Assembly (NCBI RefSeq): GCF_044068625.1
Contig: NZ_JBIPKH010000001.1
Span: 124,001 to 188,000 of the forward strand
From: Desulfurivibrio sp044068625
GTDB lineage: Bacteria > Desulfobacterota > Desulfobulbia > Desulfobulbales > Desulfurivibrionaceae
Direction: 5' to 3'
Length of the DNA stretch: 64,000 nucleotides
Part shown: piece by piece, positions 36,477 to 44,965 of the stretch
Layout: each line of letters starts with the position of its first letter
Position numbering within the stretch: position 1 is the first letter of the stretch
The notes under the pieces: model-generated
Told to the model about the DNA's origin: nothing
The model's input: the letters and a program-made list of their open reading frames with translations, nothing else
The model's database searches: none
Program-made: the position numbers and the translations under genes

Positions 36477-36791
36477 ATGACTTTTCAGGAGCTAGAGGAA
36501 GCACTGTCCATTTTCGGCCTTGAACGGCAAGCCACCCTGGGGGAGATCAAAACTCGCCACCGGGAGCTGGTCAAACGCTACCACCCGGATGCCAGATCCA
36601 CGACGAAACCTCCTGATGCTCGCGAGGAGCGGGAGATCCGCCGGATCAACGCCGCCTACCGCCTGCTGCTGGCTTATATTTCCGCCTACAGCTTCTCCTT
36701 CAGCAAGGAGGAGTTCTACCGCCAGAACCCCGAAGAGCGCCTGCAACATCAGTTCGGCAACGATCCCCTCTGGGGCAACGGCTGGAGTTGA
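36477..36791 (+). CDS. J-domain protein
   Basis: A 104-residue minimal J-domain co-chaperone. The J domain occupies residues 8-65 with the HPD motif in VKRYHPDARS, followed by helix IV (EIRRINAAYRLLLAYI) and a short aromatic tail (FYRQNPEERLQHQF). It would stimulate a DnaK-type ATPase. It is divergent from the hsp20 pair, sharing a 215-bp regulatory gap. Confidence 0.8.
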   Translation: MTFQELEEALSIFGLERQATLGEIKTRHRELVKRYHPDARSTTKPPDAREEREIRRINAAYRLLLAYISAYSFSFSKEEFYRQNPEERLQHQFGNDPLWGNGWS

Positions 36792-36826
36792 CCCACCCCT
36801 GAATCTCCCCCCGGCCTAGATGACGG

Positions 36827-36854
36827 TTGACAATAAATTCCCATCGCTTATGTT
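36827..36854 (+). promoter_or_regulatory. Promoter of the tetR-RND operon
   Basis: TTGACA (36827-36832), 16-nt spacer, TATGTT (36849-36854), directly overlapped by a palindromic operator. Confidence 0.55.
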
Positions 36855-36871
36855 AGTAATTAATTACTTAC
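36852..36871 (+). promoter_or_regulatory. TetR-type operator
   Basis: Palindrome GTnAGTAATTAATTACTnAC with a perfect 14-bp core (36855-36868), overlapping the end of the -10 box and 22 nt before the tetR start. This fits autorepression by the TetR protein encoded next. Confidence 0.65.
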
Positions 36872-36893
36872 AACTGACAACGGAATCGACGAG

Positions 36894-37499
36894 ATGAAAA
36901 ACAGCGGCCAAAAGCACCTGCCCGGGGAGCAACGGCGGGAATTGACGGTGGCGACGGTGATCGAACTGGCGGGGGAGCAGAATCCCGAGGAGATCACCAC
37001 CGGCGCCATCGCCGAGCGGATGCAACTGACCCAGGGGGCGCTCTTTCGCCATTTCCCAAGCAAGGAGGCGATCTGGCAGGCGGTGCTGGAATGGGTTGCC
37101 CGGCAACTTAGCCGGCGGGTGGAGAAGGCGGCCTGGCAGGCGGCCTCCCCGTTGGCCGCCCTGGAAGCAGTTTTCAACACCCATATCGATTTCGTCGTCC
37201 AACACCCGGGGGTGCCGCGAATGCTGTTCGGACAACTGCAAAAAGCCGGAGATACAGCCGCCAAACAGGTGGTTCGCAGCTTGCTGGCCCGCTACGGGGA
37301 ACACCTGCAGGAGATCATCGAAGCCGGCAAAGAGCGGGGGGAGATCGCCGCCGCAATCGACGGCACCGCCGCCGCCAGCCTGTTTATCGGTTCAATCCAG
37401 GGGCTGGTGATGCAATCCCTGCTGCTGGATGATTTCACCCATGTCCGGCGCCAGGCTCCGGCGGTCTTCCTCCTTTTCCGGCGGGGGATCATGGCATGA
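36894..37499 (+). CDS. TetR-family repressor of the RND pump
   Basis: A 201-residue regulator with an N-terminal TetR helix-turn-helix (ITTGAIAERMQLTQGALFRHFPSKEAIWQAVLEW is its conserved region, cited by motif) and a ligand-binding C-terminal domain. Its stop overlaps the start of the membrane-fusion gene by 4 nt, so it represses its own operon, probably through the palindrome before its start. Confidence 0.88.
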   Translation: MKNSGQKHLPGEQRRELTVATVIELAGEQNPEEITTGAIAERMQLTQGALFRHFPSKEAIWQAVLEWVARQLSRRVEKAAWQAASPLAALEAVFNTHIDFVVQHPGVPRMLFGQLQKAGDTAAKQVVRSLLARYGEHLQEIIEAGKERGEIAAAIDGTAAASLFIGSIQGLVMQSLLLDDFTHVRRQAPAVFLLFRRGIMA

Positions 37500-38605
37500 A
37501 AAGATGGCGAACCGGCTTGCAAGCCGTGCTGGTGGCCATCCTGGTCCTGACCTTGATCGCCTTGGTTGGCTGGCGCCTTTATCGGGTCACCAGGCCGCTA
37601 CCGCCCCCCCAGGCCATTCACCCCCTGGTGGAGATCCAGACCCTGACCGTGCAGGCCCTGGAGTTATGGGCGGATTACGTCGGCACCGTGGAAGCCCGCC
37701 GCCGCGCCTCGGTTTCGGCTCTGGTGGGCGGGCGGCTGGCTGAGCTCCCCCGCCGGGAGGGTGAAACGGTGAGCAAGGACGAACTGCTGATCCGGCTTGA
37801 CCAGCGGGAGTTGCGGGCGGAACGGGACCGGCTGGTGGCGGCTCTGGCCGGGGCCGCAGCCGAAGTCGTTTTCTGGCGCGAACGCCTGGCCGCCGAGGAG
37901 TCGCTCCTGGGCCAGGGGGCGATCAGCCGGCTGGAGGTTGACACCACCCGGCGTATCCTCCAGACCGCCGAAGCCGGCCACCGGGAAAAAAGCGAAGCCC
38001 TGGAGGTGGCCCGCCTGCGCCATTCCCATGCCGAAATCCTGGCGCCCTTCGCCGGCCTGATCGCTCGGGTCCATATCGACCCGGAGGAGACGGTGGGTGT
38101 GGGCCAACCTCTGCTGGAGCTGGTCTCCCACCGGGAACTGAAAGCGGTGATCCCGGTGCCCCAAAACGATCTGGCCGCCCTGGCGGTGGGCCAAGAGGCG
38201 CGGCTGAGCGTGGCCGCCCTGGGACTCGACTGGTCGGCTCAAGTCGATCGCCTCCACCCCGATCTTGATCGCCAGAGCCGTAGCGGCACCCTGGAGATCT
38301 TTTTCGGCAACGATTTCAGCACCGCGGCCCAACAGTTGCGGCCGGGGATGGCGGTGCGGGCCCGGATCCTGCAAGCCAGGATAGCCGACACCCTGCTGGT
38401 GCCGGGGGCGGCCCTCCGGCAGCGGGGGGATGAGCGGGGGGTTTTCCTCTACCGGGATGGCCTGGCCCATTGGCGGCCGGTGGCGCCCGGCCTGACCGCC
38501 GCCGATGGCCGGGTCCAGATCAGCGCCGGTTTGGCCCCTGGCGAGCAACTGATCATCACCCCCCATCCCGAACTGGCCGATGCCCGGCCGGTGCGGGTCA
38601 GGTAA
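37496..38605 (+). CDS. RND efflux periplasmic adaptor (membrane fusion protein)
   Basis: Bridges the inner-membrane RND pump to an outer-membrane channel. The 369-residue chain has an N-terminal signal anchor (LVAILVLTLIALVGWRLYRV), a lipoyl-like half (VSALVGGRLAELPRREGETV), a helical hairpin (about 100-165), the second lipoyl half (ILAPFAGLIARVHIDPEETV) and beta-barrel domain. It lacks a lipobox. It lies 9 nt before the pump gene; no TolC-type gene is in the window. Confidence 0.9.
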   Translation: MKRWRTGLQAVLVAILVLTLIALVGWRLYRVTRPLPPPQAIHPLVEIQTLTVQALELWADYVGTVEARRRASVSALVGGRLAELPRREGETVSKDELLIRLDQRELRAERDRLVAALAGAAAEVVFWRERLAAEESLLGQGAISRLEVDTTRRILQTAEAGHREKSEALEVARLRHSHAEILAPFAGLIARVHIDPEETVGVGQPLLELVSHRELKAVIPVPQNDLAALAVGQEARLSVAALGLDWSAQVDRLHPDLDRQSRSGTLEIFFGNDFSTAAQQLRPGMAVRARILQARIADTLLVPGAALRQRGDERGVFLYRDGLAHWRPVAPGLTAADGRVQISAGLAPGEQLIITPHPELADARPVRVR

Positions 38606-38614
38606 GCCGCGCCC

Positions 38615-41600
38615 ATGAGCTGGCCCGCTCTCTCCTTCCGCTATCGCCACACCGTCTATGCCCTGCTGATCGCCACCCTGATCTTCGGGGTGGTGTCCCG
38701 CCTCAATCTGCCGGTGCAGCTTTTCCCCGATACCGACCCTCCAGTGGTGACGGTGATCACCCCCTACCCCGGCCTCTCGGCCCCCGATGTGGCGAGGACC
38801 CTGAGCAAGCTTATCGAGGAGGAACTGATCGGCATTGACGGCATCCGCCAGGTGGGCTCCACCAGCCAGACCGGCCTGTCGGTGGTGAAGGCCGAGTTCC
38901 ACTACGGGCGCCAGGTGGCCGCTGCGGCGGTGGATGTGCAAAACGCCATCGGCCGCATCCGTCATCAACTTCCCGCCGGCATCGGCGAACCCCAGGTCCT
39001 GGAATTCTCCTCCTCCGACAAGCCGATCGTCACCGTTGCCCTGAAAAGCGAGCTGCTGCCGCTGAACCAGGTCCGGGAGCTGGCCGAAAACCAGTTGCGC
39101 GACCGTCTGCAACTGGTGGCCGGGGTGGCCGGCGTCGATATCTTCGGGGGTTGGCACAACCGGCTGGAGGTGGCGGTGGATCCGGCCCGACTGCAAGCCT
39201 ACGGCCAGACCATGGAGGGGGTCAAAAGCGCCCTGCGGGGCTGGAACCTGCTCGATTCCGGCGGCATCATCAGCCGGGCCGGCCAGGAACTGGTGATCCG
39301 TTTCGACGCCCCCTTGACCGAGCCGGAGATGGTGGCGGAGCTTCTGCTGGAGCGGAGAGCGGACCGGGAGATTCGTCTGGGCGACGTGGCCCGGGTGACC
39401 CTGCAACCCGACGATACCCCCCGGGCGGCCTACCGCTTCAATGGTGAGCCGGCCATCGCCCTGCAGATTCTCAAGCGGAGCGAGGCCAACACCGTGGCGG
39501 TGGCGGCCCTGGTCCGAGCAGCCCTGGCGGAGTTGGGCCAGGCCCATCCGCAACTCAAGCTGGAGATTGCCGACGACGATTCGATCTTCACCGAGGTGGT
39601 GATCAACAACATGAACAGCACCATCCTGACCGCCATCCTCCTGACCCTGGTGATTATCCTGCTCTTTCTGGGGAATCTCCGCCAGGCCGTGATCGTCGGG
39701 ATCTCGATTCCCGTGGCCTTTCTCCTCACCTTTATCGCCATGGCCGCCAGCGGCATCGATCTCAACATGGTGACCATGTCGGCCATTATCCTGGCCATCG
39801 GCATGCTGGTGGATGGGGCGGTGGTGGTGATCGAAAATGTCGAACGCCACCTGGCCGCGCCGAATGCCACCCCTAAAAAGGCGGCCATCGCGGCAGCGGA
39901 AGAGCTGCTGCAACCCCTGCTGGCCGGGTTAAGCACCACGGTGGCGGTGCTGCTGCCCATGGCTTTCCTGGGGGGCTTTGTCGGCCGGCTTTTCGGCCCC
40001 CTGGCCTGGACCCTCCTCTTTGCCCTGACCTCCTCCTTTCTGGTCACCATGACCCTGGTTCCCCTGCTGGCCGCCGCCTGGCTCAAGCCCAAGGTCGGCG
40101 GCCCTTCAGGCCGCTTCTTCAACCCCGGCCCCATTCTCCTTGACCACCTGCGGGATTTCTACCTGGCAACCCTGGGCCTGGCCCTCAAGCACCCCGGTAA
40201 AACCCTGCTGCTGGTCCTGCTGCTGCTGCTGGGCTCGGGCCGGATCATCAACCTGCTGGGCAGTGAAATGCTGCCCCGCTTCGATTCGGGCAACTTCCAG
40301 TTCACCCTGGATCTGGTCCCGGGCACCCCTTTGGCGACCACGGCGGCGGCGGTGGCGGCCATCGAAAAAGAGCTGCTGCTGGAACCCTCGGTGGTGGGGA
40401 TAAGCTCCTCAATAGGCTATGAAGCCGGGGCCCGCTCCCTGGGGGACCGGGGCGCCATGGACGGCAACCAGGCCCAGCTCACCGTCAACCTTACCCCTCG
40501 CAACCAGCGCCAGGAGACCATGTGGGAGGTGATGGAACGGACCCGGCTGGCGGCCCTGGAAATTCCCGGGGTCACCCTGGCGGTCCCCAAGGAGAAGGGC
40601 GGCACCGCCCGGGCCACCACCGCTGCCCCCCTGACGGTGCGGATCTCCGGCCCCGACCCCCAAGTCCTGACCCGGTTGGCCCGGGAGGTCCTGGGACTCT
40701 ACCTAAACATTCCGGGAGTGACCTCCCCTTATGCCAATTGGGCCCTGGACAACCCCCAACTCGAGGTGACCCTCGATCCCCAACGGACCACCGAGTTGGG
40801 CCTGGACGGCAAACTGGTGGCGGCGGCGGTTTACGGCGCCCTGGAGGGAGAAACGGCGACCACCCTCTCACGCTCCGACCGCCGCGATCTGGAGGTGGTG
40901 GTGCGTTACCAGGCCGCCGATCGCCGGCAGCCGGGCGATCTGGCCGGGGTGCGCATCCCGGTGGCCGGAGGCGGCAGCGTCCCTCTGCGGGAGCTGGCGG
41001 AGTTCAGCGAAACCTTGGGCCCCCGGATCATCACCCGGGAAGACCTGGAGATTACCCTGGAGGTACTGGCCTACAATCAGGGTCGGCCCCTTTCCAAAAT
41101 CGTCGGCGAACTGCGGGCCGACCTGGCGGACCTGGCCGTGCCTCCCGGCTACCGGTTACAGATCACCGGCGAACAGAGCGATTTCGAAGAGGCCCGCGGC
41201 CGGATGCTGCGGGCCCTGCTGCTGGGGGCCCTGGCGGTCTATCTGATCCTGCTGGCCCAGTTCCGCTCCTTTCTTAAACCCCTGACCCTGATGGCCGCCA
41301 TCCCCCTGCAGTTTATCGGGGTGGCCCTGGCTCTGCTGCTGGCCGGCAAGGTGGTGTCGATGCCGGCCCTGCTGGGGATCATCATGCTGGTGGGAACCGT
41401 GGTCAACAACAGTATCGTGCTGCTCACCTTCGCCGATGATCTGCGGGCAACCGGCCTGGCCATGCCCGAGGCGCTGCGCCGGGCGGTGGCGGTGCGCTGC
41501 CGCCCCATCATGATGACCACCTTCTCCACCGCCGCCGGCATGCTGCCCCTGGCCCTGGAGCTGGCGGTGGGGGCCGAGCGTTTCTCCCCCATCGCCACGG

Positions 41601-41710
41601 TGATCATCGGCGGCCTGACCGCCTCCACCCTGCTGACCATGGTGGTGATTCCGGTGCTGGCCAATCTGGCCGCTAAGCGCCAGGATCGCGCTCCCGCCAG
41701 CATGCCATAA
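38615..41710 (+). CDS. RND-family multidrug efflux permease
   Basis: Proton-driven inner-membrane pump of 1031 residues with 12 predicted helices and two large periplasmic loops (after helices 1 and 7). It has the FPDTDPPVVTVITPYPG start typical of HAE-type pumps, and helix 4 contains LAIGMLVDGAVVVIENVERHL, where the usual Asp-Asp proton pair is Asp-Gly. Helix 10-11 Lys-equivalent region (GIIMLVGTVVNNSIVLLTF) is present. It would expel hydrophobic drugs or membrane-active compounds. It needs an outer-membrane factor encoded elsewhere. Confidence 0.92.
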   Translation: MSWPALSFRYRHTVYALLIATLIFGVVSRLNLPVQLFPDTDPPVVTVITPYPGLSAPDVARTLSKLIEEELIGIDGIRQVGSTSQTGLSVVKAEFHYGRQVAAAAVDVQNAIGRIRHQLPAGIGEPQVLEFSSSDKPIVTVALKSELLPLNQVRELAENQLRDRLQLVAGVAGVDIFGGWHNRLEVAVDPARLQAYGQTMEGVKSALRGWNLLDSGGIISRAGQELVIRFDAPLTEPEMVAELLLERRADREIRLGDVARVTLQPDDTPRAAYRFNGEPAIALQILKRSEANTVAVAALVRAALAELGQAHPQLKLEIADDDSIFTEVVINNMNSTILTAILLTLVIILLFLGNLRQAVIVGISIPVAFLLTFIAMAASGIDLNMVTMSAIILAIGMLVDGAVVVIENVERHLAAPNATPKKAAIAAAEELLQPLLAGLSTTVAVLLPMAFLGGFVGRLFGPLAWTLLFALTSSFLVTMTLVPLLAAAWLKPKVGGPSGRFFNPGPILLDHLRDFYLATLGLALKHPGKTLLLVLLLLLGSGRIINLLGSEMLPRFDSGNFQFTLDLVPGTPLATTAAAVAAIEKELLLEPSVVGISSSIGYEAGARSLGDRGAMDGNQAQLTVNLTPRNQRQETMWEVMERTRLAALEIPGVTLAVPKEKGGTARATTAAPLTVRISGPDPQVLTRLAREVLGLYLNIPGVTSPYANWALDNPQLEVTLDPQRTTELGLDGKLVAAAVYGALEGETATTLSRSDRRDLEVVVRYQAADRRQPGDLAGVRIPVAGGGSVPLRELAEFSETLGPRIITREDLEITLEVLAYNQGRPLSKIVGELRADLADLAVPPGYRLQITGEQSDFEEARGRMLRALLLGALAVYLILLAQFRSFLKPLTLMAAIPLQFIGVALALLLAGKVVSMPALLGIIMLVGTVVNNSIVLLTFADDLRATGLAMPEALRRAVAVRCRPIMMTTFSTAAGMLPLALELAVGAERFSPIATVIIGGLTASTLLTMVVIPVLANLAAKRQDRAPASMP

Positions 41711-41749
41711 CCACCTTTACGCCGCTATCTTCAGACCACAATTATCCAA

Positions 41750-41778
41750 TTGACAGGATGATCAACCATCATTTAACG
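41750..41778 (+). promoter_or_regulatory. Candidate promoter of the small cytochrome c gene
   Basis: TTGACA (41750-41755), 17-nt spacer, TTAACG (41773-41778). The leader to the gene start is about 100 nt. Confidence 0.4.
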
Positions 41779-41887
41779 TGACTCATGGGGACAGTATGCC
41801 CCCTTTTCACCGACCACCTTGGCGATCATGGCAACTGACCCATAATTTCGCTGCTAACCGAAAAATCAGACCACAGGAGGTAACAGG

Positions 41888-42319
41888 ATGGGAACCAGCA
41901 AGGCTCTGATCATGACGGGACTCATTTTGGTCATGGCGGCCCCGGCGATCTGGGCGGGAGGGCATCTGCCCGAAGAGCGGGGCCAGAAACTTTTTCAGGA
42001 CCAGAACGCCTTCGGGGGTGAGATGTCATGCAGCGCCTGCCATCCCGACGGTCGTGGTCTGGAGCAGGCCGGCGGTAAAACCGGATTCAGGGTAATGGGC
42101 CAGAACCTGAACACCCTGGAGGAGGCGATCAACCTCTGCATCGTCAATGCCAACAAGGGCAAAGCCATTGCCGTTGATTCGGCAGCCATGCAGGATCTGG
42201 TGGCTTATATCAAAAGCCTGGCCCCCAAAACCCCGGCCGCTCCCGGCTATGGCGCGCCGCCACGCGGCACCAGCCCCGGTTATGGCGCCCCCAGACCGGC
42301 GCCCGGTTACGGACGGTGA
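41888..42319 (+). CDS. Small monohaem cytochrome c with repetitive tail
   Basis: A 143-residue periplasmic protein with a signal peptide (ALIMTGLILVMAAPAIWA), a c-type haem site CSACH, and Met and His residues able to be the second axial ligand (FRVMGQNLN). The end is a low-complexity tail with three PGYGAP/PGYGR repeats. It resembles the short soluble cytochromes that serve thiosulfate or sulfide oxidation. It stands alone, convergent with the sulfur-redox operon. Ribosome site CAGGAGG precedes the ATG. Confidence 0.82.
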   Translation: MGTSKALIMTGLILVMAAPAIWAGGHLPEERGQKLFQDQNAFGGEMSCSACHPDGRGLEQAGGKTGFRVMGQNLNTLEEAINLCIVNANKGKAIAVDSAAMQDLVAYIKSLAPKTPAAPGYGAPPRGTSPGYGAPRPAPGYGR

Positions 42320-42330
42320 GTTAATCAGAC

Positions 42331-42774
42331 CTATGCGGCCTGCAGTTTGGCCAGGAGGAAGGCGGCGCCGCTGCGTGAGAGCCCCAGTTCGGCGGCCAGG
42401 GCAACGGCGTCGCCCTCCGGCCGCTTTTTGAGAAAGGCCGCCGCCTCCTCCTCAAGTTCATCCAGCCAGCTTTCAAACAGGTTAAGAATCTCCGGCTCTT
42501 CAACCACCGCCAGCAACTGCCTGGAGCGGGCGACCTTGTGAACCAGGCTTTGACACATGTTGGTTGGATCGACACCTTCGTCCAGGCAACGGGCCAGTCA
42601 GAGGTTGACCATCCCCACCAGCTTGTCGTCGCCATTATCCCCTAAAAAGCGGGAAAGCCAGGCCTGACGCGCCTCGTCATCCAGGTGGGCCAAGGCCTCC
42701 CGCACCGTCGGCAACAAAGTGGTTAAAATCTCCCCAGGCTCAAGATCGACAAGCAACCCCTCCAACTTCCCCAT
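42331..42774 (-). CDS. Uncharacterised protein with an in-frame UGA (possible selenoprotein, or broken gene)
   Basis: One frame from ATG 42774 (GAGGAG site 9 nt upstream) to TAG/TAA at 42331 would give 147 residues, but codon 59 is UGA (42598-42600). The halves read as one helical protein on either side (LVGMVNL, UGA, LARCLDEGVDPTNMCQSLVHKV). Two Cys follow the UGA at +4 and +15. The UGA is followed by a possible hairpin (GCCU/AGGU with loop GGACGA), but its spacing (14 nt) is short for a bacterial SECIS. Its operon partner DsrE has a clear Sec codon, which makes Sec plausible. A nonsense mutation, or two separate small proteins (a second start at 42558), cannot be excluded. Function unknown. 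Confidence 0.5.
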
Positions 42775-42803
42775 AACAGCCATCTCCTCTTTTCAACCAT
42801 AAA

Positions 42804-43157
42804 CTAAAAGCTACTCCGGCGGGCCAGCAGATCGGCGGCCAACTCGCCCAAATTATCAAGCAGTTCCACCAGGCGCGGATCGGCCAGGCGGCAGTAGACA
42901 AAAGGTCCGCGCCGATCGACATTGACCAGCAAGGCCCGGCGCAGCTCCTTAAGATGGTGGGAAACCAGGGGCTGGGAGATCCCCAGTTCCTCCACCAGCC
43001 GGGAAACCGGTTTCTCGCCGCCCCCGGCCAAGGCCCGGAGAATCCGCAGCCGATTTTCATCAGCCAAGCCCTTGAGCAGCACCACCAGGTCCCGGGGACC
43101 GACCGCCGTCGTCCCGGTTGGCGACATCAGCTTATGATCTGATTTGTTACTTTTCAC
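42804..43157 (-). CDS. ArsR/SmtB-family regulator
   Basis: A 117-residue winged-helix repressor: LADENRLRILRALAGG, helix-turn-helix PVSRLVEELGISQPLVSHHLKELR and the wing (VNVDRRGPFVYCRLADP). Only one Cys is visible (in the wing, VYCRL), so the classic arsenic/zinc Cys pair is missing; it may sense persulfide or another ligand. The start is GTG 43157; ATG at 43127 is an alternative. It is third in the dsrE-sqr operon, and a matching palindrome lies in the operon promoter region. Confidence 0.87.
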   Translation of the reverse strand: MKSNKSDHKLMSPTGTTAVGPRDLVVLLKGLADENRLRILRALAGGGEKPVSRLVEELGISQPLVSHHLKELRRALLVNVDRRGPFVYCRLADPRLVELLDNLGELAADLLARRSSF

Positions 43158-43196
43158 CCATCTTCCCGCTTATGTTTAGCTGAGCCGACCAAGCCA

Positions 43197-44387
43197 TCAC
43201 GGCAGATTACTGAAACCATGCCGCATTTTCCAGAGGAAATAGCGTTCCAGGCCGATCTTGGCCCAGCGCACCCAGCGTCCTTGGGCCAACACCGCCCGCT
43301 GGCGGGGCGGCAGTACCGGTTCGGCCAGCATCAGGGCGGCGGTGTTGCCCATATCCAGCATGCAGATCACCATTAAATCGCCCCCGCTGACCGGCGGCTG
43401 ATTGTCGAGGTCGGCGGCGATATTGTGGGCCGCCGCCTTGGCCATCTGCACGGTCATATAGCCGGTTTTGGGCACCCCCACCGGGATCGGGGTCGGCTCC
43501 TTGGGGGCCATGGCCACCGCCACCCCCACCGCGAAAATATTGGGATGAGCGGGATGGCGATAGAATTGATCCACCGGAATAAAACCGCGGGGGTTGCCCA
43601 ATTCGGCCACCGCCGCCACCCCCTTGAAGGGCGGACCCAACATGGCCAGGCCAAAGGGCAGGCTTTCACCGCCCTCCAGATGGATGCGGTCGGGATCGAC
43701 CCCGGCCACCGCTCGATTGGTCATGATTTTGATATCGCGGGCGGCAAACTCGTCCTCGATAAAGCGGCGGGAGTTCTTAAGGCCGTCGATCCCCATATGG
43801 CCGGGATAGGGCTCCGAGCTGAGATAGGTAATCGGGACCTTGTGCCGCAGCTTGCGGCGCCGCAGCTCATAATCCAGCTCGAAGGCCAGTTCGTAGTAGG
43901 GACCGAAACAGCTGGCCTTCTGGGTGGAGCCCAATACCACCGGGCCTGGTTTTTCCAGGATCTGCCGCCAGGCCCGGCGGCTCTTTTCGGCATTCTTCAG
44001 GGAGAAGACGCAGTGGGTATAGCCCTGCTCCGGCCCCAGACCGCCAATCTCCTCGCAAGCCAGATGGGGACCGGTGGCGATCACCAGGTAATCGTAAGGC
44101 AACACACCCCCTTCACTCTCCACCCGTTGGGCCGCCGGATCGACTCCGGTGGCGGCGGTATGGACAAGGTTGATTCCCCGGGTGGTCAACACCCGGCGCA
44201 GCGGCAACGACAACCTCTCGGCGGTGCGGTGACCGGTGACCAGCCAGGGCAGTGAAGGCAGGAAAACGAAACTCTCTTCCCGGCTGACCACCGTGATCTC
44301 CACCCGTTGGCCCAAACGGCGGTGAAGCTCCAAGGCGACGGTGAGGCCGCCGAAGGAGCCACCCAGAACGACAATTTTTTTCTTCAT
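43197..44387 (-). CDS. Sulfide:quinone-oxidoreductase-like FAD protein
   Basis: A 396-residue flavoprotein of the Sqr/FCSD family: FAD-binding VVLGGSFGGLTVALELHRR, Rossmann GxGxxG replaced by GGSFGG, GHRTAERLSLPLRR, DYLVIATGPHLACE, and the C-terminal quinone-binding helices (GLERYFLWKMRHGFSNLP). Cys residues at CEEIGG, CVFS and CFGPYYE are candidates for the sulfide-oxidation site. It would oxidise sulfide or persulfide and pass electrons to quinone or another acceptor. It lies 13 nt after the Sec-containing DsrE gene. Confidence 0.85.
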   Translation of the reverse strand: MKKKIVVLGGSFGGLTVALELHRRLGQRVEITVVSREESFVFLPSLPWLVTGHRTAERLSLPLRRVLTTRGINLVHTAATGVDPAAQRVESEGGVLPYDYLVIATGPHLACEEIGGLGPEQGYTHCVFSLKNAEKSRRAWRQILEKPGPVVLGSTQKASCFGPYYELAFELDYELRRRKLRHKVPITYLSSEPYPGHMGIDGLKNSRRFIEDEFAARDIKIMTNRAVAGVDPDRIHLEGGESLPFGLAMLGPPFKGVAAVAELGNPRGFIPVDQFYRHPAHPNIFAVGVAVAMAPKEPTPIPVGVPKTGYMTVQMAKAAAHNIAADLDNQPPVSGGDLMVICMLDMGNTAALMLAEPVLPPRQRAVLAQGRWVRWAKIGLERYFLWKMRHGFSNLP

Positions 44388-44400
44388 TAACTCACCCGGC

Positions 44401-44721
44401 TTAGAAAGTAAGCACCTTCTCGCTCTCCGCCACCATCTCGTAAAGGTCGGTCATCATGCCCAGAGGACAGGAGGCTGATCCCGTAAGACCACGGGATTTC
44501 ACACAGGAGCCTCAGACCAGAAAGTTGCCCCCCAATCGGTCGAACTCGGCCAGTTGGCCGGCCACATCGAACTGGGAGCTGTTCAACTGCTCGTATTCCA
44601 CGCCCCGGCCCAACATGAACATGTTGACACTCTTGCCCCCCTTGATACTGGCGTTGGCCAGCCGCGCGGCGTTGAACACCGTTTCCGGATCGTTGGTCGA
44701 GATAATGAACAGCCAGCTCAT
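44401..44721 (-). CDS. dsrE: DsrE-family selenoprotein (in-frame UGA at codon 70)
   Basis: A 106-residue DsrE/TusD-like sulfur-carrier. The UGA at 44512-44514 falls in the position of the active Cys: downstream of it the frame continues UGSCVKSRGL ... SCPLGMMTDLYEMVAES KVLTF, exactly the C-terminal pattern of the family, and ends in TAA at 44401. A perfect bacterial SECIS hairpin follows the UGA. DsrE-like selenoproteins are known from sulfur-metabolising Deltaproteobacteria. Ignoring Sec would truncate it to 69 residues. The strong site AGGAGG precedes the ATG. It heads the operon and probably exchanges sulfur with the adjacent flavoprotein. Confidence 0.9.
44478..44497 (-). promoter_or_regulatory. 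Bacterial SECIS element of the dsrE selenoprotein
   Basis: In the mRNA a 7-bp perfect stem AUCCCGU/ACGGGAU closes the loop GGUCUU, starting 14 nt after the UGA (loop 21 nt after it). The GGUCU loop matches the SelB-binding loop of Escherichia coli formate dehydrogenase. A further outer pairing GGCU/AGCC flanks it. Confidence 0.85.
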
Positions 44722-44784
44722 GGGTCACCTCCTGGTTTTGTGATTGCTGTTTCCCGGGCGCGCCACCATTCGCGCCAGAGCACT

Positions 44785-44802
44785 CTCATATAAACATATG
44801 AG
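44785..44802 (-). promoter_or_regulatory. Palindromic operator, probably for the ArsR protein
   Basis: Perfect inverted repeat CTCATAT-AAAC-ATATGAG, 64 nt before the dsrE start and next to a TTGACT -35-like box (44825-44820 on the minus strand). This is the AT-rich dyad type that ArsR/SmtB repressors bind. Confidence 0.6.
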
Positions 44803-44965
44803 TATATAATTAATACGGCAGTCAAGTTAAAAATGTTTGGCCAGCCTGGACAGCCAAGCATGGTTTTTTCCTGTTCGATCCCGCTAAAATCGTGTATATA
44901 GTCCCCTCTTTACTAAAGCTCATTCACCATATCCCCAATAAGTTACGATTGAAGGAGGTTTAACG

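Noticed and set aside
37664..39913. 749-codon minus-strand frame opposite the RND genes
   Set aside because: Spans the junction of two confident genes on the other strand; low-complexity His/Gln/Gly translation typical of antisense GC-rich DNA.
42347..42541. 64-codon plus-strand frame after the cytochrome gene
   Set aside because: Low-complexity Ser-rich translation opposite the UGA-containing gene.
44387..44728. 113-codon minus-strand frame over dsrE
   Set aside because: A different frame of the dsrE gene, reading through its region only because that frame happens to lack stops; its translation has no DsrE pattern and no ribosome site.
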